Of a DNA stretch of 64,000 nucleotides, positions 31,399-39,937 are shown piece after piece (position 1 is the stretch's first letter; each line of letters opens with the position of its first letter). A model generated the notes under the pieces. The model made no database searches, was not told the DNA's origin, and saw only the letters and a list, made by a program, of their open reading frames with translations. Source of the DNA: Pyrobaculum sp. WP30 (GTDB taxonomy: Archaea; Thermoproteota; Thermoprotei; Thermoproteales; Thermoproteaceae). The translations under genes were made by a program, and so were the position numbers. Location of the stretch: the NCBI GenBank assembly GCA_001189275.1, contig CP012158.1:1178001-1242000 (forward strand), given 5' to 3'.

Positions 31399-31857
31399 AT
31401 GGGCTGTATAGGCGTGGTTGATACCACCTTCGCCAGGGTAGACATGGGCGGCGTCGCCATTGAGGAGCTGAGGAGCTTGATGCCAAATGCCGTGGTTAAG
31501 AGGGTCACAGTCCCCGGCATTAAAAACACCGTGTGGGGCGCCTTGAGGCTGGTCAAGGACGGATGCGACGCGGTGATTGTGCTTGGGTGGGTGGGCCCCA
31601 CCCCGGTGGATAAATACAGCTACTTAGCCACTTCGGTAGGGCTTATGCAGTTGCAGATAGCCACCGGCGTGCTTGTACTCGACGTGACGGTCCACGAGGA
31701 GGAGGGCGGCGGCGACGAGAAGAAATTGAAGGAAATCGCCGTCGACAGGACGAGGAAGCACGTCTGGAACCTTGTCCAGATGCTGACGGGGGGGCTTGAG
31801 CGGTATGCGGGGAAGGGGCTGAGGCAGGGTTACCCCCACGCGGGGGAGATTACATAA
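31399..31857 (+). CDS. ribC: Archaeal riboflavin synthase
   Basis: 152 residues, too short for the bacterial enzyme but the length of the archaeal type. The sequence MGCIGVVDTTFARVDMG, with VPGIKNTVWGALRLV, VIVLGWVGPTPVDKYSYLATSVGLMQLQ and VTVHEEE, matches the archaeal lumazine synthase-like riboflavin synthase. It dismutates two 6,7-dimethyl-8-ribityllumazines to riboflavin. The ATG is 25 nt from the TATA-like TTTATATA (31369-31376). Next to nikR but divergent. Confidence 0.92.
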   Translation: MGCIGVVDTTFARVDMGGVAIEELRSLMPNAVVKRVTVPGIKNTVWGALRLVKDGCDAVIVLGWVGPTPVDKYSYLATSVGLMQLQIATGVLVLDVTVHEEEGGGDEKKLKEIAVDRTRKHVWNLVQMLTGGLERYAGKGLRQGYPHAGEIT

Positions 31858-32028
31858 AGTTTTGACAAATCTCAGATATATAACATATATAAAGTTTCTA
31901 TGTATAAATAAAGAGGATGCCGTGCTTCTCCAAAACTAATACTATTGTATTTTCCATTATTTTATTAATTATCTGCAGTTTTCGTTTTCCTAAGTAAATC
32001 TATTTAAACCTAAGCCAATTTAGTGCCA

Positions 32029-32090
32029 GGGCGGCTACGGCAACGCCACCCCCCGACGCCCCTCGCTGTTGCCGTAGTTCCGCCTTCTCT
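32029..32090 (+). ncRNA. Candidate structured RNA (long hairpin)
   Basis: A perfect 10-bp stem, CTACGGCAAC (32035-32044) with GTTGCCGTAG (32068-32077), extends after a 2-nt TT bulge into GGCGG/CCGCC (32030-32034/32080-32084): 15 pairs around a 23-nt C-rich loop. A TATA-like TATTTAAA (32001-32008) lies about 25 nt upstream and a pyrimidine run TTCTCTCT follows. This is a complete small transcription unit by layout. It is not a tRNA and has no obvious C/D boxes; a single-stem H/ACA-like RNA or an unknown RNA are possible. Confidence 0.55.
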
Positions 32091-32783
32091 CTAGAATAGT
32101 CTTGACAGCAGTACTGCAAGCACCCCACTTAGGAATATCCCGTCGAATACGCCGGCTCCTCCTATCGAGACGAAAGGCGGCCTATGTCTCAGCACCTTTT
32201 TCATGTTCAACACGTCGGCTCCAATTATCGTGCCGTAGACCGCAGTTATATACGTCGCCACGGGGCCGCCTCCCGCTATGAGGGCCGACAAGGCGGCTAT
32301 TATGGGCGGCGCTAGAGCCGGCGTAACTACGCCGACGTTGGGCACCACCCGGCTCACGGCGTAGATGAGGATAGACGCAACGGCCACCGCGGCTAGTAGG
32401 GCAGGGCTGAAGACGTGTGCCGCGAGGTATGTGGCTACGGCCAGCGGTACGGCGGCTCCCCCCACGTTTACGGCTATGTAGGACCTCTCCTCCTGGAAGA
32501 CGATGCGCGGTGTGGGGATGGGCATGCCGAACACCACCACGTAGTCCACCGCAGGCACATACTGCCTCCGAGATAGCGTGTGCACCACGACGTTTATGGG
32601 GCTGGTCGCGAGGCTGAGGAAGGTGACCGAGCTCCCGAGGAGCAGGGCGGCTATGGGATGCATGCCTACGGATCTCAACACGTCTACGAAGGAGAACATG
32701 AAGAAGGGGAGTAGCAAAACCGCCAGCCCCGCGTATAGTATCCCCAAGACGCCGTAGAAGGGGAACGCTATTATTATCCTCAT
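32091..32783 (-). CDS. DUF1614-type membrane protein
   Basis: 230 residues from ATG 32783. About six membrane segments, starting RIIIAFPFYGVLGILYAGLA. Features of the DUF1614 family are SPINVVVHTL, a loop with VVVFGMPIPTPRIVF and glycine-rich GGPVATYITAVYG and SIGGAGVFDGIFLSG near the end. The longer open frame upstream belongs to the PhoU gene in another frame; ATG 32783 overlaps its stop (ATGA). It may be membrane partner of the PhoU-type regulator. Confidence 0.75.
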   Translation of the reverse strand: MRIIIAFPFYGVLGILYAGLAVLLLPFFMFSFVDVLRSVGMHPIAALLLGSSVTFLSLATSPINVVVHTLSRRQYVPAVDYVVVFGMPIPTPRIVFQEERSYIAVNVGGAAVPLAVATYLAAHVFSPALLAAVAVASILIYAVSRVVPNVGVVTPALAPPIIAALSALIAGGGPVATYITAVYGTIIGADVLNMKKVLRHRPPFVSIGGAGVFDGIFLSGVLAVLLSRLF

Positions 32784-33673
32784 AGACGGGTTGCTTTTGA
32801 ATACGCGGCCTCCGCTATGTCTGCTGCGAAGCCCACTATGGAGGCGGCTTCGTGCATCGCCGCGGCGGCCTGGGGACATATCTGTTGCAGGGTTTCTCTA
32901 ACCAGGTCTGCGCGTTGCACCAGCACGGCCAGCGCCTTGTTCGCGTCGTTGCTGTAGAAGGCGTTGAAGGCGTCTTGCATGAAGCGGTACACCTTCTTGA
33001 AGACCTCCGTAGCCTCTGCGGCGCATTTTATCTCGTTTTGTAGGTAGTAGTTCGTGGCGCGGTCTATGGCGTCGCCTATATGTTCAAGGTTTTTTATCGT
33101 TATGACGTAGTCCACATAGTGTTCGGGTCTCTGGGCGATGTTCCTCTTCACCGTCCTGAGGGAGAAGAAGTAGAGCCTGTCAAGCTGGTCGTCCAGCCTC
33201 AGGATCTCCTCGGCTAAGTTGCGCCTCACTTGCGTAAGCATTTGTATAAATAGGGAAAACATGGCGTCTACCGTAGTGTACATACTCCGCACGGCCTCGT
33301 CGATGTTTATGTCCTCCCTAGTCACTATCCGAAGCTTCAGAACCCCGCCGACCTCCATCAAAACAACACCTGGAAGCTTGCCCTCTATCTTAGTCACCAC
33401 GGCCGAGATGTTTCTGGTCTCCACCTCCAGCTCGTCGACCCCCTCTATGTAATACGCTATGATGTCTCGGACGAGCTTCTCCACGTTGTCCCCCTTGATT
33501 TTCGCGCGCCTGACGCCGGCCGCCTCCGCCCCTGGAAATAGAGTGACCTTGTTTCTGTCTACGATGATGCGGACAGGCGAGCCGACCCCCAAGCCGTGTA
33601 GCTCTACCCACTCCTTGGGCAGAGTAATCCCAAAGGACCTCTCGCCTACCCTGATAATTCTCCTCATCTCCAT
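32780..33673 (-). CDS. PhoU-family regulator with N-terminal AbrB-like domain
   Basis: 297 residues. An N-terminal swapped-hairpin AbrB/SpoVT domain (RRIIRVGERSFGITLPKEWV, VGSPVRIIVDRNKVTLFP) is followed by PhoU-like helical bundle repeats (EEILRLDDQLDRLYFF, TIKNLEHIGDAIDRATNYYL, DAFNAFYSND). This domain combination is typical of archaeal PhoU relatives involved in phosphate signalling or metal binding, but no Pst transporter is in the window. Coupled to the DUF1614 gene by ATGA overlap. Confidence 0.85.
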   Translation of the reverse strand: MEMRRIIRVGERSFGITLPKEWVELHGLGVGSPVRIIVDRNKVTLFPGAEAAGVRRAKIKGDNVEKLVRDIIAYYIEGVDELEVETRNISAVVTKIEGKLPGVVLMEVGGVLKLRIVTREDINIDEAVRSMYTTVDAMFSLFIQMLTQVRRNLAEEILRLDDQLDRLYFFSLRTVKRNIAQRPEHYVDYVITIKNLEHIGDAIDRATNYYLQNEIKCAAEATEVFKKVYRFMQDAFNAFYSNDANKALAVLVQRADLVRETLQQICPQAAAAMHEAASIVGFAADIAEAAYSKATRL

Positions 33674-33758
33674 AGTGTACTCCGGTTCAACTAGTTAAAA
33701 TGCGTTGTGGGTATCAGCCTGGGACGGCCTTCTCATATGTCGACATCGGATGTGGTCA

Positions 33759-34385
33759 TCACACGTCTTGCCTAAGTAGCGCCTTTAAATACTTGGCGAG
33801 GGGGTGGAGCGTCTCCGCTCTTATGACGGCCTTGGCGGCTCTGGCCACCTCCTCCGCGGCCGGGTTGAAGGCGATGGGGTAGCCCGCCTTCTTCAGCATT
33901 GGGAGGTCCGCCTCGCCGTCTCCCACAACCACCGCCTCGCCCCAGTCGAGGCCGAGGAGGCTGAGTATCTGCCCCGCTATCTCGTCCTTGTTTCTGTCGC
34001 TTACGGACACCGCAACCGTATAGACCGCGCCGTCTCTGTAGACCAGGTCGTTCACGACGTAGAAGTGGAAGCAGTGGGATATCCGGCGGGTGTAGCCCAG
34101 GCCTGCGGAGAGGGCTACGGCGTATACGCCGGCCTCCTGCAGAGCTCGACACAGAGCGTCCAGCCCCCTCCTGGTCTGGAAGCGGGCTTCCGCAATGCCC
34201 CGGGGAACGCCGCGCCAGAGCAACGTGTCGTAGAGCCCCCACTCGTAGTAGTCTATGGCCCCCAGCTTGTAGAGCTCTCTGTTGAGTTGGGCGTCTGTGC
34301 CTAACACCGCATGCAACCTCTGCCAAGCAGAGCGGAAGGGCGTAATAACGCCGTCAACGTCTAGAATCACCGCGCGGTACCTCAT
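33759..34385 (-). CDS. HAD-superfamily phosphatase
   Basis: 208 residues. HAD motif I ILDVDGVITPF (nucleophile Asp at about 9), motif II ALSAG, motif III Lys in DRNKDEIA and motif IV VVVGDGEADLPML. The cap is small and helical, as in phosphoserine phosphatase-like enzymes. Likely a cytoplasmic phosphomonoesterase; substrate unknown. Overlaps the ferredoxin gene stop by 4 nt, so they share a message. Confidence 0.82.
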   Translation of the reverse strand: MRYRAVILDVDGVITPFRSAWQRLHAVLGTDAQLNRELYKLGAIDYYEWGLYDTLLWRGVPRGIAEARFQTRRGLDALCRALQEAGVYAVALSAGLGYTRRISHCFHFYVVNDLVYRDGAVYTVAVSVSDRNKDEIAGQILSLLGLDWGEAVVVGDGEADLPMLKKAGYPIAFNPAAEEVARAAKAVIRAETLHPLAKYLKALLRQDV

Positions 34386-34609
34386 TCTTTATACACCCGG
34401 ATGGCACGCGACGGGCAATGTCTCTCGGCCTCCTTGACCTGGTCGTAGAGGTCGTCGGGCACCACGCCCTCCTCCACGCCGTTTGCGGCATATTCGGAAG
34501 AAATGAGAGGCTTACCGCCGTCGCCGGGGATGAAGACCATGGGGGCGTAGAATAGGCAGAAATGCGCCACTACACATTTCGACCGGTCTATCCTCACTTT
34601 GACGGGCAT
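34382..34609 (-). CDS. [3Fe-4S]-type ferredoxin
   Basis: 75 residues. The cysteines are Cys12 (CVVAHFC, C-x5-C) with Cys18 and a C-terminal Cys65 in CPSRAI; the fourth ligand of the usual Cx2Cx2CxnC set is missing. This is the pattern of monocluster [3Fe-4S] ferredoxins. The middle (SSEYAANGVEEGVVP) is acidic. It would carry one electron in the cytoplasm. It is coupled to the HAD gene by a 4-nt overlap, and the functional reason is unclear. Confidence 0.8.
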   Translation of the reverse strand: MPVKVRIDRSKCVVAHFCLFYAPMVFIPGDGGKPLISSEYAANGVEEGVVPDDLYDQVKEAERHCPSRAIRVYKE

Positions 34610-34625
34610 TACGTACCTTCCGAAG

Positions 34626-35078
34626 TCAGTATTTATGTATTCCCAAGCTTTGTAGCACCGCGGAGTATACGTCCGAGACTGGGCTTGGCTTCACCAACCT
34701 GCAGGGCTTCCCGCCGCATAGAGCCCCCTCATACGTCAATAGGGCCCTCTTGATCTCCACGCCGCCGGTGTATCCCCCCAGGGAGAGGTCGCTCTTCACC
34801 ACCCGGTGGCAGGGGAGCACCACCGGCAACGGGTTAGACGCCATGAGCCGCCCCACGTGGCGGGGGCTCGTGCCTACCACCTCGGCGTAGAGCTTATACG
34901 TGGTGACGGAGCCCCGCGGCACGCCGAGCAGATGCAGAAGCCGCCTATCGACGTTATCCAGCTCTATGGAGTGCACAAAAGCCTTCAGGTCAACCCACCT
35001 GCCACACGTGGCGGGGGCGACGCGTGCTCTGACGCCGTCCCACCCAACCACGACGGGGCCGTAGCGCGTGCAGAGCAC
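34626..35078 (-). CDS. ogt: Methylated-DNA-protein cysteine methyltransferase
   Basis: 150 residues. The alkyl-acceptor motif PVVLPCHRVVKSD (Cys in PCHRV) with the preceding PRGSVTTYKLYAEVVGTSPRHVGRLMASNPLP and the following GGYTGGVEIKRALLTYEG. It repairs O6-methylguanine by direct transfer to the Cys. The N-terminal region is short. A following extension (SPVSDVYSAVLQSLG) is longer than the minimal enzyme. Separated from the ferredoxin gene by 16 nt. Confidence 0.92.
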   Translation of the reverse strand: MLCTRYGPVVVGWDGVRARVAPATCGRWVDLKAFVHSIELDNVDRRLLHLLGVPRGSVTTYKLYAEVVGTSPRHVGRLMASNPLPVVLPCHRVVKSDLSLGGYTGGVEIKRALLTYEGALCGGKPCRLVKPSPVSDVYSAVLQSLGIHKY

Positions 35079-35118
35079 CGCTGGAAAAACGGTTTAATAT
35101 TAAAGCACATACTCCGCA

Positions 35119-35391
35119 GTGCCTAGGGTCAAGCTTGCCGGCGTGTTGGTGGCGCTGGCGGGGGGCAGGGCGGAGCTGGAGGTGGAGGGCGACACCGTGA
35201 AGGAGGTGCTGAGGAACCTAGCCTCCGTGTCGCAGAAGCTCTATGAGAGAGTTGTGGGCCCCGACGGGAGGCCACGCGCCGACATATACATAGCCGTAAA
35301 CGACGTCGACGTGAGACTCCTCTCCGGGCTATTGACGCCTGTGAAAAAAGAGGACGTGGTTCTCCTACTGGCCTACATCCATCCTGGCTAG
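35119..35391 (+). CDS. MoaD/ThiS-like ubiquitin-fold protein
   Basis: 90 residues, beta-grasp of MoaD/SAMP type: VKLAGVLVALAGGRAELEVE, TVKEVLRNLASVSQKLYERV, IYIAVNDVDVRLLSGLL and VVLLLAYIHPG. The C-terminus is His-Pro-Gly, where MoaD and SAMP proteins normally end in Gly-Gly. If this ending is real the protein may not be adenylated and thiocarboxylated in the usual way, or may need trimming. It is convergent with a membrane protein gene, 4 nt overlap. Confidence 0.75.
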   Translation: MPRVKLAGVLVALAGGRAELEVEGDTVKEVLRNLASVSQKLYERVVGPDGRPRADIYIAVNDVDVRLLSGLLTPVKKEDVVLLLAYIHPG

Positions 35392-35891
35392 TTTTTCCTT
35401 TTCCTATTGTCCACCACCACGACCGGGGTCCTCTTAGCCTCAGCCTGGGGGGCGGCAGTTGCCGCCTCCGGCTCCGCGATGACGACCTCTTGTCTATAGT
35501 ATACCACGCCACGCGGCCACTCCTCTCTTACAAATATAGCCCTTAGGAGCAACGCAGAACCGAAGAAGAGGAAGGTCGCCATGCCAGTGAGGACGGCGCT
35601 CCACACTGTGGCGTATTCCAGATACGCCTCAAGCGGCGAGAAGGGCAGTATGAGCCTCTGCCCCATCACCTCCCTAATTGCCCACAGCCCGTTTACCACG
35701 AACCAGACCAGTATGCCCGAGAGACCCCATCTAATCAGAAAATCGCCGAACCAGCCGGCCAGGGGACGCCGCGGAGGCATCGAGGCTATGAAGGCTATCG
35801 CGAAGGCTATTATCATGAACCAAACCCACCCTCCTGCCACGGGGTGGCTCATGTACTGCGACACCGGCTCTATGAGTTGTCTCAAGTCCAT
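35388..35891 (-). CDS. Hypothetical membrane protein, 167 aa
   Basis: Three or four membrane helices: VWFMIIAFAIAFIASM, LIRWGLSGILVWFVVNGL, and SAVLTGMATFLFFGSALLL; the tail is polar (VVIAEPEAATAAPQAEAKR). The start is taken as ATG 35891, 20-25 nt after the minus-strand TATA-like CTTATATT; an open frame continues upstream across the promoter but without support. No family recognised. Confidence 0.6.
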   Translation of the reverse strand: MDLRQLIEPVSQYMSHPVAGGWVWFMIIAFAIAFIASMPPRRPLAGWFGDFLIRWGLSGILVWFVVNGLWAIREVMGQRLILPFSPLEAYLEYATVWSAVLTGMATFLFFGSALLLRAIFVREEWPRGVVYYRQEVVIAEPEAATAAPQAEAKRTPVVVVDNRKRKN

Positions 35892-35971
35892 CTTCTCTCT
35901 CTGCCGGGGACAATATAAGAGTAATGTTTCATTTTGCACGTTTACGGATTTTAAACCGCCTAGGTGAACAC

Positions 35972-36502
35972 ATGATTCTGGCAAACGACGAGCTGAAGAA
36001 GCTCATTTCGCTGGGCCGGCTCAAGGTGGATCCCCTGTATCCCGACACCGTGCGGGAGAATGGCCTCGACCTGCGCATCGGCGGGGAGTACGCCATATAC
36101 GCCTACGAGGGGACTGTGGTGCGGCCCTGCGAGCTTAAAGACGCGAGGCATCTCTTCCGCGTCGTGAAGGCAGATGAGGTGGTCATCCCGCCGAGGAGCT
36201 TCGTGCTCCTGACCACGGAGGAGTACGTCAAGATGCCGGAGGACGTGGCGGGGCTGGCGAACCTCCGCTCAACCCTGGCGCGGTACGGTTTATCTGTGCC
36301 GCCCACCGTAGTCGACGTGGGCTTCGAGGGCAACATAACCATCGAGGTGGTCAACGAGTCACCTAACACAATAGTACTTAAGAGGGGGATGAGGTTCCTC
36401 CACCTAGTACTCGTTAAGGCAGAGGGGAGGGCCGCATACGCCGGCACGTATCAAGGCCAGAGGGGCGTCACGCCGCCTAAAGGGCTCATGGGCGAGTGTT
36501 AA
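35972..36502 (+). CDS. dcd: dCTP deaminase
   Basis: 176 residues from ATG 35972. LDLRIGGEYAI, the substrate loop ARYGLSVPPTVVDVGFEGNITIEV (about 108-131), ARSTL-like NLRSTLARYGL, and C-terminal TYQGQRGVTPPK match Dcd, which deaminates dCTP to dUTP or, in the bifunctional form, to dUMP. The upstream ATG at 35924 is inside the promoter region; TATA-like GATTTTAAA (35947-35955) is 20-25 nt before 35972. Overlaps the convergent phosphatase by 4 nt. Confidence 0.9.
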   Translation: MILANDELKKLISLGRLKVDPLYPDTVRENGLDLRIGGEYAIYAYEGTVVRPCELKDARHLFRVVKADEVVIPPRSFVLLTTEEYVKMPEDVAGLANLRSTLARYGLSVPPTVVDVGFEGNITIEVVNESPNTIVLKRGMRFLHLVLVKAEGRAAYAGTYQGQRGVTPPKGLMGEC

Positions 36503-37335
36503 AATAGGTCTAGGTCTTCTGGGCATTTGGCTGGTTGCTTTGTGGCTAGGTCTAGCACTTCGATTTGTTTATCTACGACAGCTATTCTGGTCTTGGTTCT
36601 TCGGTAGGGGCCTGCCGACGACGTGAATATTGTGATGACTGCGCCTCCGTGATGTGCCGCGCATCCCTCCGGGATGTAGGTGTGTCCTCTTATGAGAGCC
36701 GCCGTGCCGTGTTTTCTGTGGAAGAGCTGTGTTATTCTGCGGCCGAAGAGCCACGTGCCGGGCCCCCTGGGACTTGGGGCGTAGTCCTCGCAGGCGCAGG
36801 GATCGTTCCACAGGGTCTGGAAGGCTAAGGGGTCCGTGGGGATCGTCAAGTCGCCCGAGGCCTTCCCTATCTCCTCCAGCGTCGCCGGGGTCATGTCGTC
36901 TCTCAGTGGGATCCCGCCGTGGAGCGCCACGAACCTGCCGTTGACTAGCGCCGCGAGCGGAAGCCTTGCGAATGTCTTCTCGAACTCCCTGTAGACTGCG
37001 CCGCATCTGCCCCTTCCCAGCTTGTCGCACAGCTCGTCTAGGAAGCCGCCGTCGATGTTCATCGTGGGTGACTCGTGGTTGCCGCGGAGCGCCACCGCCT
37101 TCCCCTCGACGAATAAGCGGAACACCTCGGTTACGACCTCCAGCCCGTTGTTCCCCCTGTCGACGTAGTCGCCGAGGAAGAGGTAGGGGCCCTCCCACTC
37201 CCTCAGCAACTGCTGGAGGGTCTTGTAGTCGCCGTGTAGGTCGCCCACAGCCACGTAGCGGCCCTCCAGAGTCGCCACAAGGCCGGGCGACTTCTCCCGG
37301 ACCTTGGCTAACAAGTCGGTCAGCTTCTCCGCCAT
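36499..37335 (-). CDS. PPP-family protein Ser/Thr phosphatase
   Basis: 278 residues. The three PPP metal motifs are present: GDLHGD (about 32), GDYVDRG (about 55) and RGNHE (about 84), with His in ALHGGIP and RGHTY. This is the PP1-arch type that dephosphorylates proteins with two metals. The insertion CGAVYREFEKTF is archaeal. The start overlaps by 16 nt the end of the next upstream TatD gene on the same strand. Substrates unknown. Confidence 0.9.
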   Translation of the reverse strand: MAEKLTDLLAKVREKSPGLVATLEGRYVAVGDLHGDYKTLQQLLREWEGPYLFLGDYVDRGNNGLEVVTEVFRLFVEGKAVALRGNHESPTMNIDGGFLDELCDKLGRGRCGAVYREFEKTFARLPLAALVNGRFVALHGGIPLRDDMTPATLEEIGKASGDLTIPTDPLAFQTLWNDPCACEDYAPSPRGPGTWLFGRRITQLFHRKHGTAALIRGHTYIPEGCAAHHGGAVITIFTSSAGPYRRTKTRIAVVDKQIEVLDLATKQPAKCPEDLDLF

Positions 37336-38027
37336 AGCCTCTTGGCGTTTGTCTCCACCACCTCCCTCACGTGGTCCTCCGCGGCGTCCCAGAGCTCCGC
37401 CAGCTTCTCCACGGTCTTTAGTATTGCAGGGGGCGTCAGCCGCATCCCCCTGTATTCATACGGCCCGTCGCTTTCCACGAGCACAATGCGGCGGTCCGCC
37501 GCCTTGGCCGCCTCCTGGTGCTTCTTCTGTATCGTCACGGCCGGGTTGATAGATATGTAGTAGCCAAGGTCTCTGATTGTCTCCAGCAGGTCGAGGGGCC
37601 CCGTGTACCAGTGTATCAAGGCCCTGTCTACGTCGGCTCTCCGCAACTCCTCCACTGCGTCTGTCCACGCGTCGGGCGCGTGCACGTTCACCACGAGGTC
37701 CAGCTCCCGGGCCAGCTTAAGGAAGGCGCGGAAGTACTCCCGCTGCTTGTCGAAGCTGTGGGGGACGAACCTCCTGTCTAGCCCCACCTCGCCTATACAC
37801 GGCGCCTCGGAGCGCTCGATTAGGCGCAGAACTGCTTCAAGGTCCCCGGGCTCCGCCTTCTCCACCTGCCACGGATGTATGCCGAGGCACTTGATGACGC
37901 CCTCAAGCTCCAGCGTCTTTCTGGAGGACTGGAGGTCGTCGGAGACGCAGGCAAGGGTCCACTCCTTGACGTAGCCCTCCAGCTCCTCCCGGGGGAACTC
38001 GTGGCAGTGGACGTGGTTGTCGAACAC
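37320..38027 (-). CDS. TatD-family metal-dependent hydrolase
   Basis: 235 residues. MFDNHVHCHEF (HxH), GIHPW, CIGEVGLDRRF, VVNVHAPDAW, ALIHWYTG and VLVESDGPY follow the TatD motif order, with Glu in GEVGLD and Asp in ESD. It is a close functional relative of the TatD at 14289 but shorter and with a tighter barrel. Likely a 3'-5' or Mg2+-dependent DNase-like activity. It overlaps the phosphatase gene by 16 nt. Confidence 0.87.
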   Translation of the reverse strand: MFDNHVHCHEFPREELEGYVKEWTLACVSDDLQSSRKTLELEGVIKCLGIHPWQVEKAEPGDLEAVLRLIERSEAPCIGEVGLDRRFVPHSFDKQREYFRAFLKLARELDLVVNVHAPDAWTDAVEELRRADVDRALIHWYTGPLDLLETIRDLGYYISINPAVTIQKKHQEAAKAADRRIVLVESDGPYEYRGMRLTPPAILKTVEKLAELWDAAEDHVREVVETNAKRLWRRS

Positions 38028-38042
38028 GGAGGGTTGTGATTG

Positions 38043-39917
38043 TTAGTATTTATCTCTACAAGGCTCGACTTGGACATATGTGGTGTAGAGCTTCGGCGTG
38101 CCGCCGTAGGGCCCCGGCTCGCCCCTCGCCACGGCGTTTATCGGGATCCCCCTGAGGTCTCTGCCTATGCCCACGTAGACAACCACGCCGCGGGGCACCT
38201 CCGGATCCGCCACGGCCTTTACATGTACCTCTCCGTGTTCGTTGCGCAGGGCTACGCAGTCGCCGACGTAGTCCGCCGGGTTTACGCGCACGGCTGGGGG
38301 CGGCTCGCCGTAGATGTCGCGGAACTGGCTGTTGGTGTAGAGGGGGCTCGGGGGGAATGTCAACACGTGTAGGCTTCTGCTTGGCGGTTTGTACTGAGGC
38401 AACGGGGGCAGGCCGCGTCTGAGGGCTGTCTCGCTGTAGAACTCCACCTTGCCCGTGGCGGTGGGGTATGTGTAGTAGTCAGGCGTCTTCAGCTTGACCA
38501 CGCCCCGCTCTCTGAGCTCCTTAAGCGTGAACCCGGTCCCTCTTACCGCAACGTCGACGGCGTCCCAGGGGTCCTCCCTCATCAGCGGGTGGCTGGATAC
38601 GCCTAGCATCTCCGCGAGCCTCCTCACCAGATGCGTCTCGCGCACGGCCTCGCTGGGGGGCTCGGCCACTGCCGAGTTGTACACCAAGTAGTTGTGCCAG
38701 TAGCTGTAGACCACGTCGTCTTTCTCGAGGTAGGTGGGGGCGGGCAACACGATGTGTGCGGCTTCGGCGGTTTCGTCCACGAAAGGCGTGTGGACGGCGA
38801 GCGTTACGTCGCCTCTCTCGGCCGCGGCCGCAATCCTGTCGCCCTGGGGCAGGGTGAGCACGGGGTTGGCGTTCCACACATACACCACGTCGAACTCGGA
38901 GATCCTGGCCCCCACCAGGCCCATGGGCACCACCTTGCTGGGCTTAGCCAGGTGGAGGCCGCGGAGGTAGGCGAAGTCTATGCCCCAGGCGCCGGAGTTG
39001 GAGTAGTAGAAGCCGGCGGGGTCGCCCAGCAACGCGTGTATTAGCGATATGGCGCGGGCGGCGTCGCCGCCGTTTTCAGTGCGGCCTATGGCGAAGCCTA
39101 TCACGGTGATGGGACGGCGTAGGTAGAAGTCGACAAGGTTGTAAAAGACTGTGCGGGGGACGCCGGTCTCCGCCTCTACGTACTCCGGCGTGAATTTGTC
39201 GACGTACTCCATGAACCTATCAAAGCCGTAGGTGTACCTCTCGACGAAACCTGCGTCGTAGGACTTGTGCTGTATTATCTCCCGCGAGATGCCTAGGGCG
39301 AGGACCACGTCGGTGCCGGGCCTCACCGCCACGGGGAGGTCGGCGGACTTCATGGTCTTTGTCCACACCACGTCCACCGCGGCCACCGGGTTTTTCGCCC
39401 TCTTCGCCAGCGCCCAGCCGTGGATAAAAGATGTGGCCGCGTCGAGGGCCCAGAAGACCACCGGCCTCTTCGACAGCTCCTCCGGCATGGCGCCGTAGGA
39501 CCTGCCCCAGTGTAGCTTTATCGCCTCGCTCCCCTCTGCGCTACATATGGAGTAGTCCGTGGAGGCTGTGCCCAGCAGGTTGAACAACCTCGCCGGGTAG
39601 TACCAAGTGAGGAGGCCTTGGTTGCCGTCGTAGTCTATGTGGATGATGCGGGAGGGGTCCGCCGCCTTCAACCTGGCCGAGAGCTCCTCCAAAGCCCTCT
39701 CCCAAGACACCTCTAGAGTCTGCCTCTCCCCCCTAAGCAACGGCCTTTTGACTCTTCTGGGCGAGCTGAGCCGCTTGACATCGGCGGCGCCTCGGGCGCA
39801 CGTGAAGCCGAGGGTTGGGAAGTCCCCTATGGGGAGAAGTCTCGCCAGCCTTCCCCCCTCGTAGATAGGCCTAAAGATGCAAGTGTCGTAGCAGTCGCGT
39901 GTACACGCGAGGAGCAT
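38043..39917 (-). CDS. Molybdopterin-dependent oxidoreductase, catalytic subunit
   Basis: 624 residues. The N-terminal iron-sulfur motif is CTRDCYDTC (Cys5, Cys9, Cys13) with a fourth Cys in GFTCARG (about 40). Then come the DMSO reductase-family features: DYSICSAEGSEAIKLHWG, VVFWALDAATSF, VWNANPVLTLPQGD and a C-terminal molybdopterin dinucleotide domain with PPSPLYTNSQFRDIYG. No Tat signal is visible, so it may act in the cytoplasm. Formate, polysulfide, pyrogallol or arsenic oxides are all possible substrates. No electron-transfer subunit is adjacent. Confidence 0.85.
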   Translation of the reverse strand: MLLACTRDCYDTCIFRPIYEGGRLARLLPIGDFPTLGFTCARGAADVKRLSSPRRVKRPLLRGERQTLEVSWERALEELSARLKAADPSRIIHIDYDGNQGLLTWYYPARLFNLLGTASTDYSICSAEGSEAIKLHWGRSYGAMPEELSKRPVVFWALDAATSFIHGWALAKRAKNPVAAVDVVWTKTMKSADLPVAVRPGTDVVLALGISREIIQHKSYDAGFVERYTYGFDRFMEYVDKFTPEYVEAETGVPRTVFYNLVDFYLRRPITVIGFAIGRTENGGDAARAISLIHALLGDPAGFYYSNSGAWGIDFAYLRGLHLAKPSKVVPMGLVGARISEFDVVYVWNANPVLTLPQGDRIAAAAERGDVTLAVHTPFVDETAEAAHIVLPAPTYLEKDDVVYSYWHNYLVYNSAVAEPPSEAVRETHLVRRLAEMLGVSSHPLMREDPWDAVDVAVRGTGFTLKELRERGVVKLKTPDYYTYPTATGKVEFYSETALRRGLPPLPQYKPPSRSLHVLTFPPSPLYTNSQFRDIYGEPPPAVRVNPADYVGDCVALRNEHGEVHVKAVADPEVPRGVVVYVGIGRDLRGIPINAVARGEPGPYGGTPKLYTTYVQVEPCRDKY

Positions 39918-39937
39918 GCCACCGCTCCGTTGTTTGT

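Noticed and set aside
32029-32090. Hairpin as a split tRNA half or C/D sRNA
   Set aside because: No T-arm, D-arm or acceptor sequence and no C or D boxes.
33428-33982. Shadow frames opposite PhoU and HAD genes
   Set aside because: Proline/arginine-rich translations antisense to well-supported genes.
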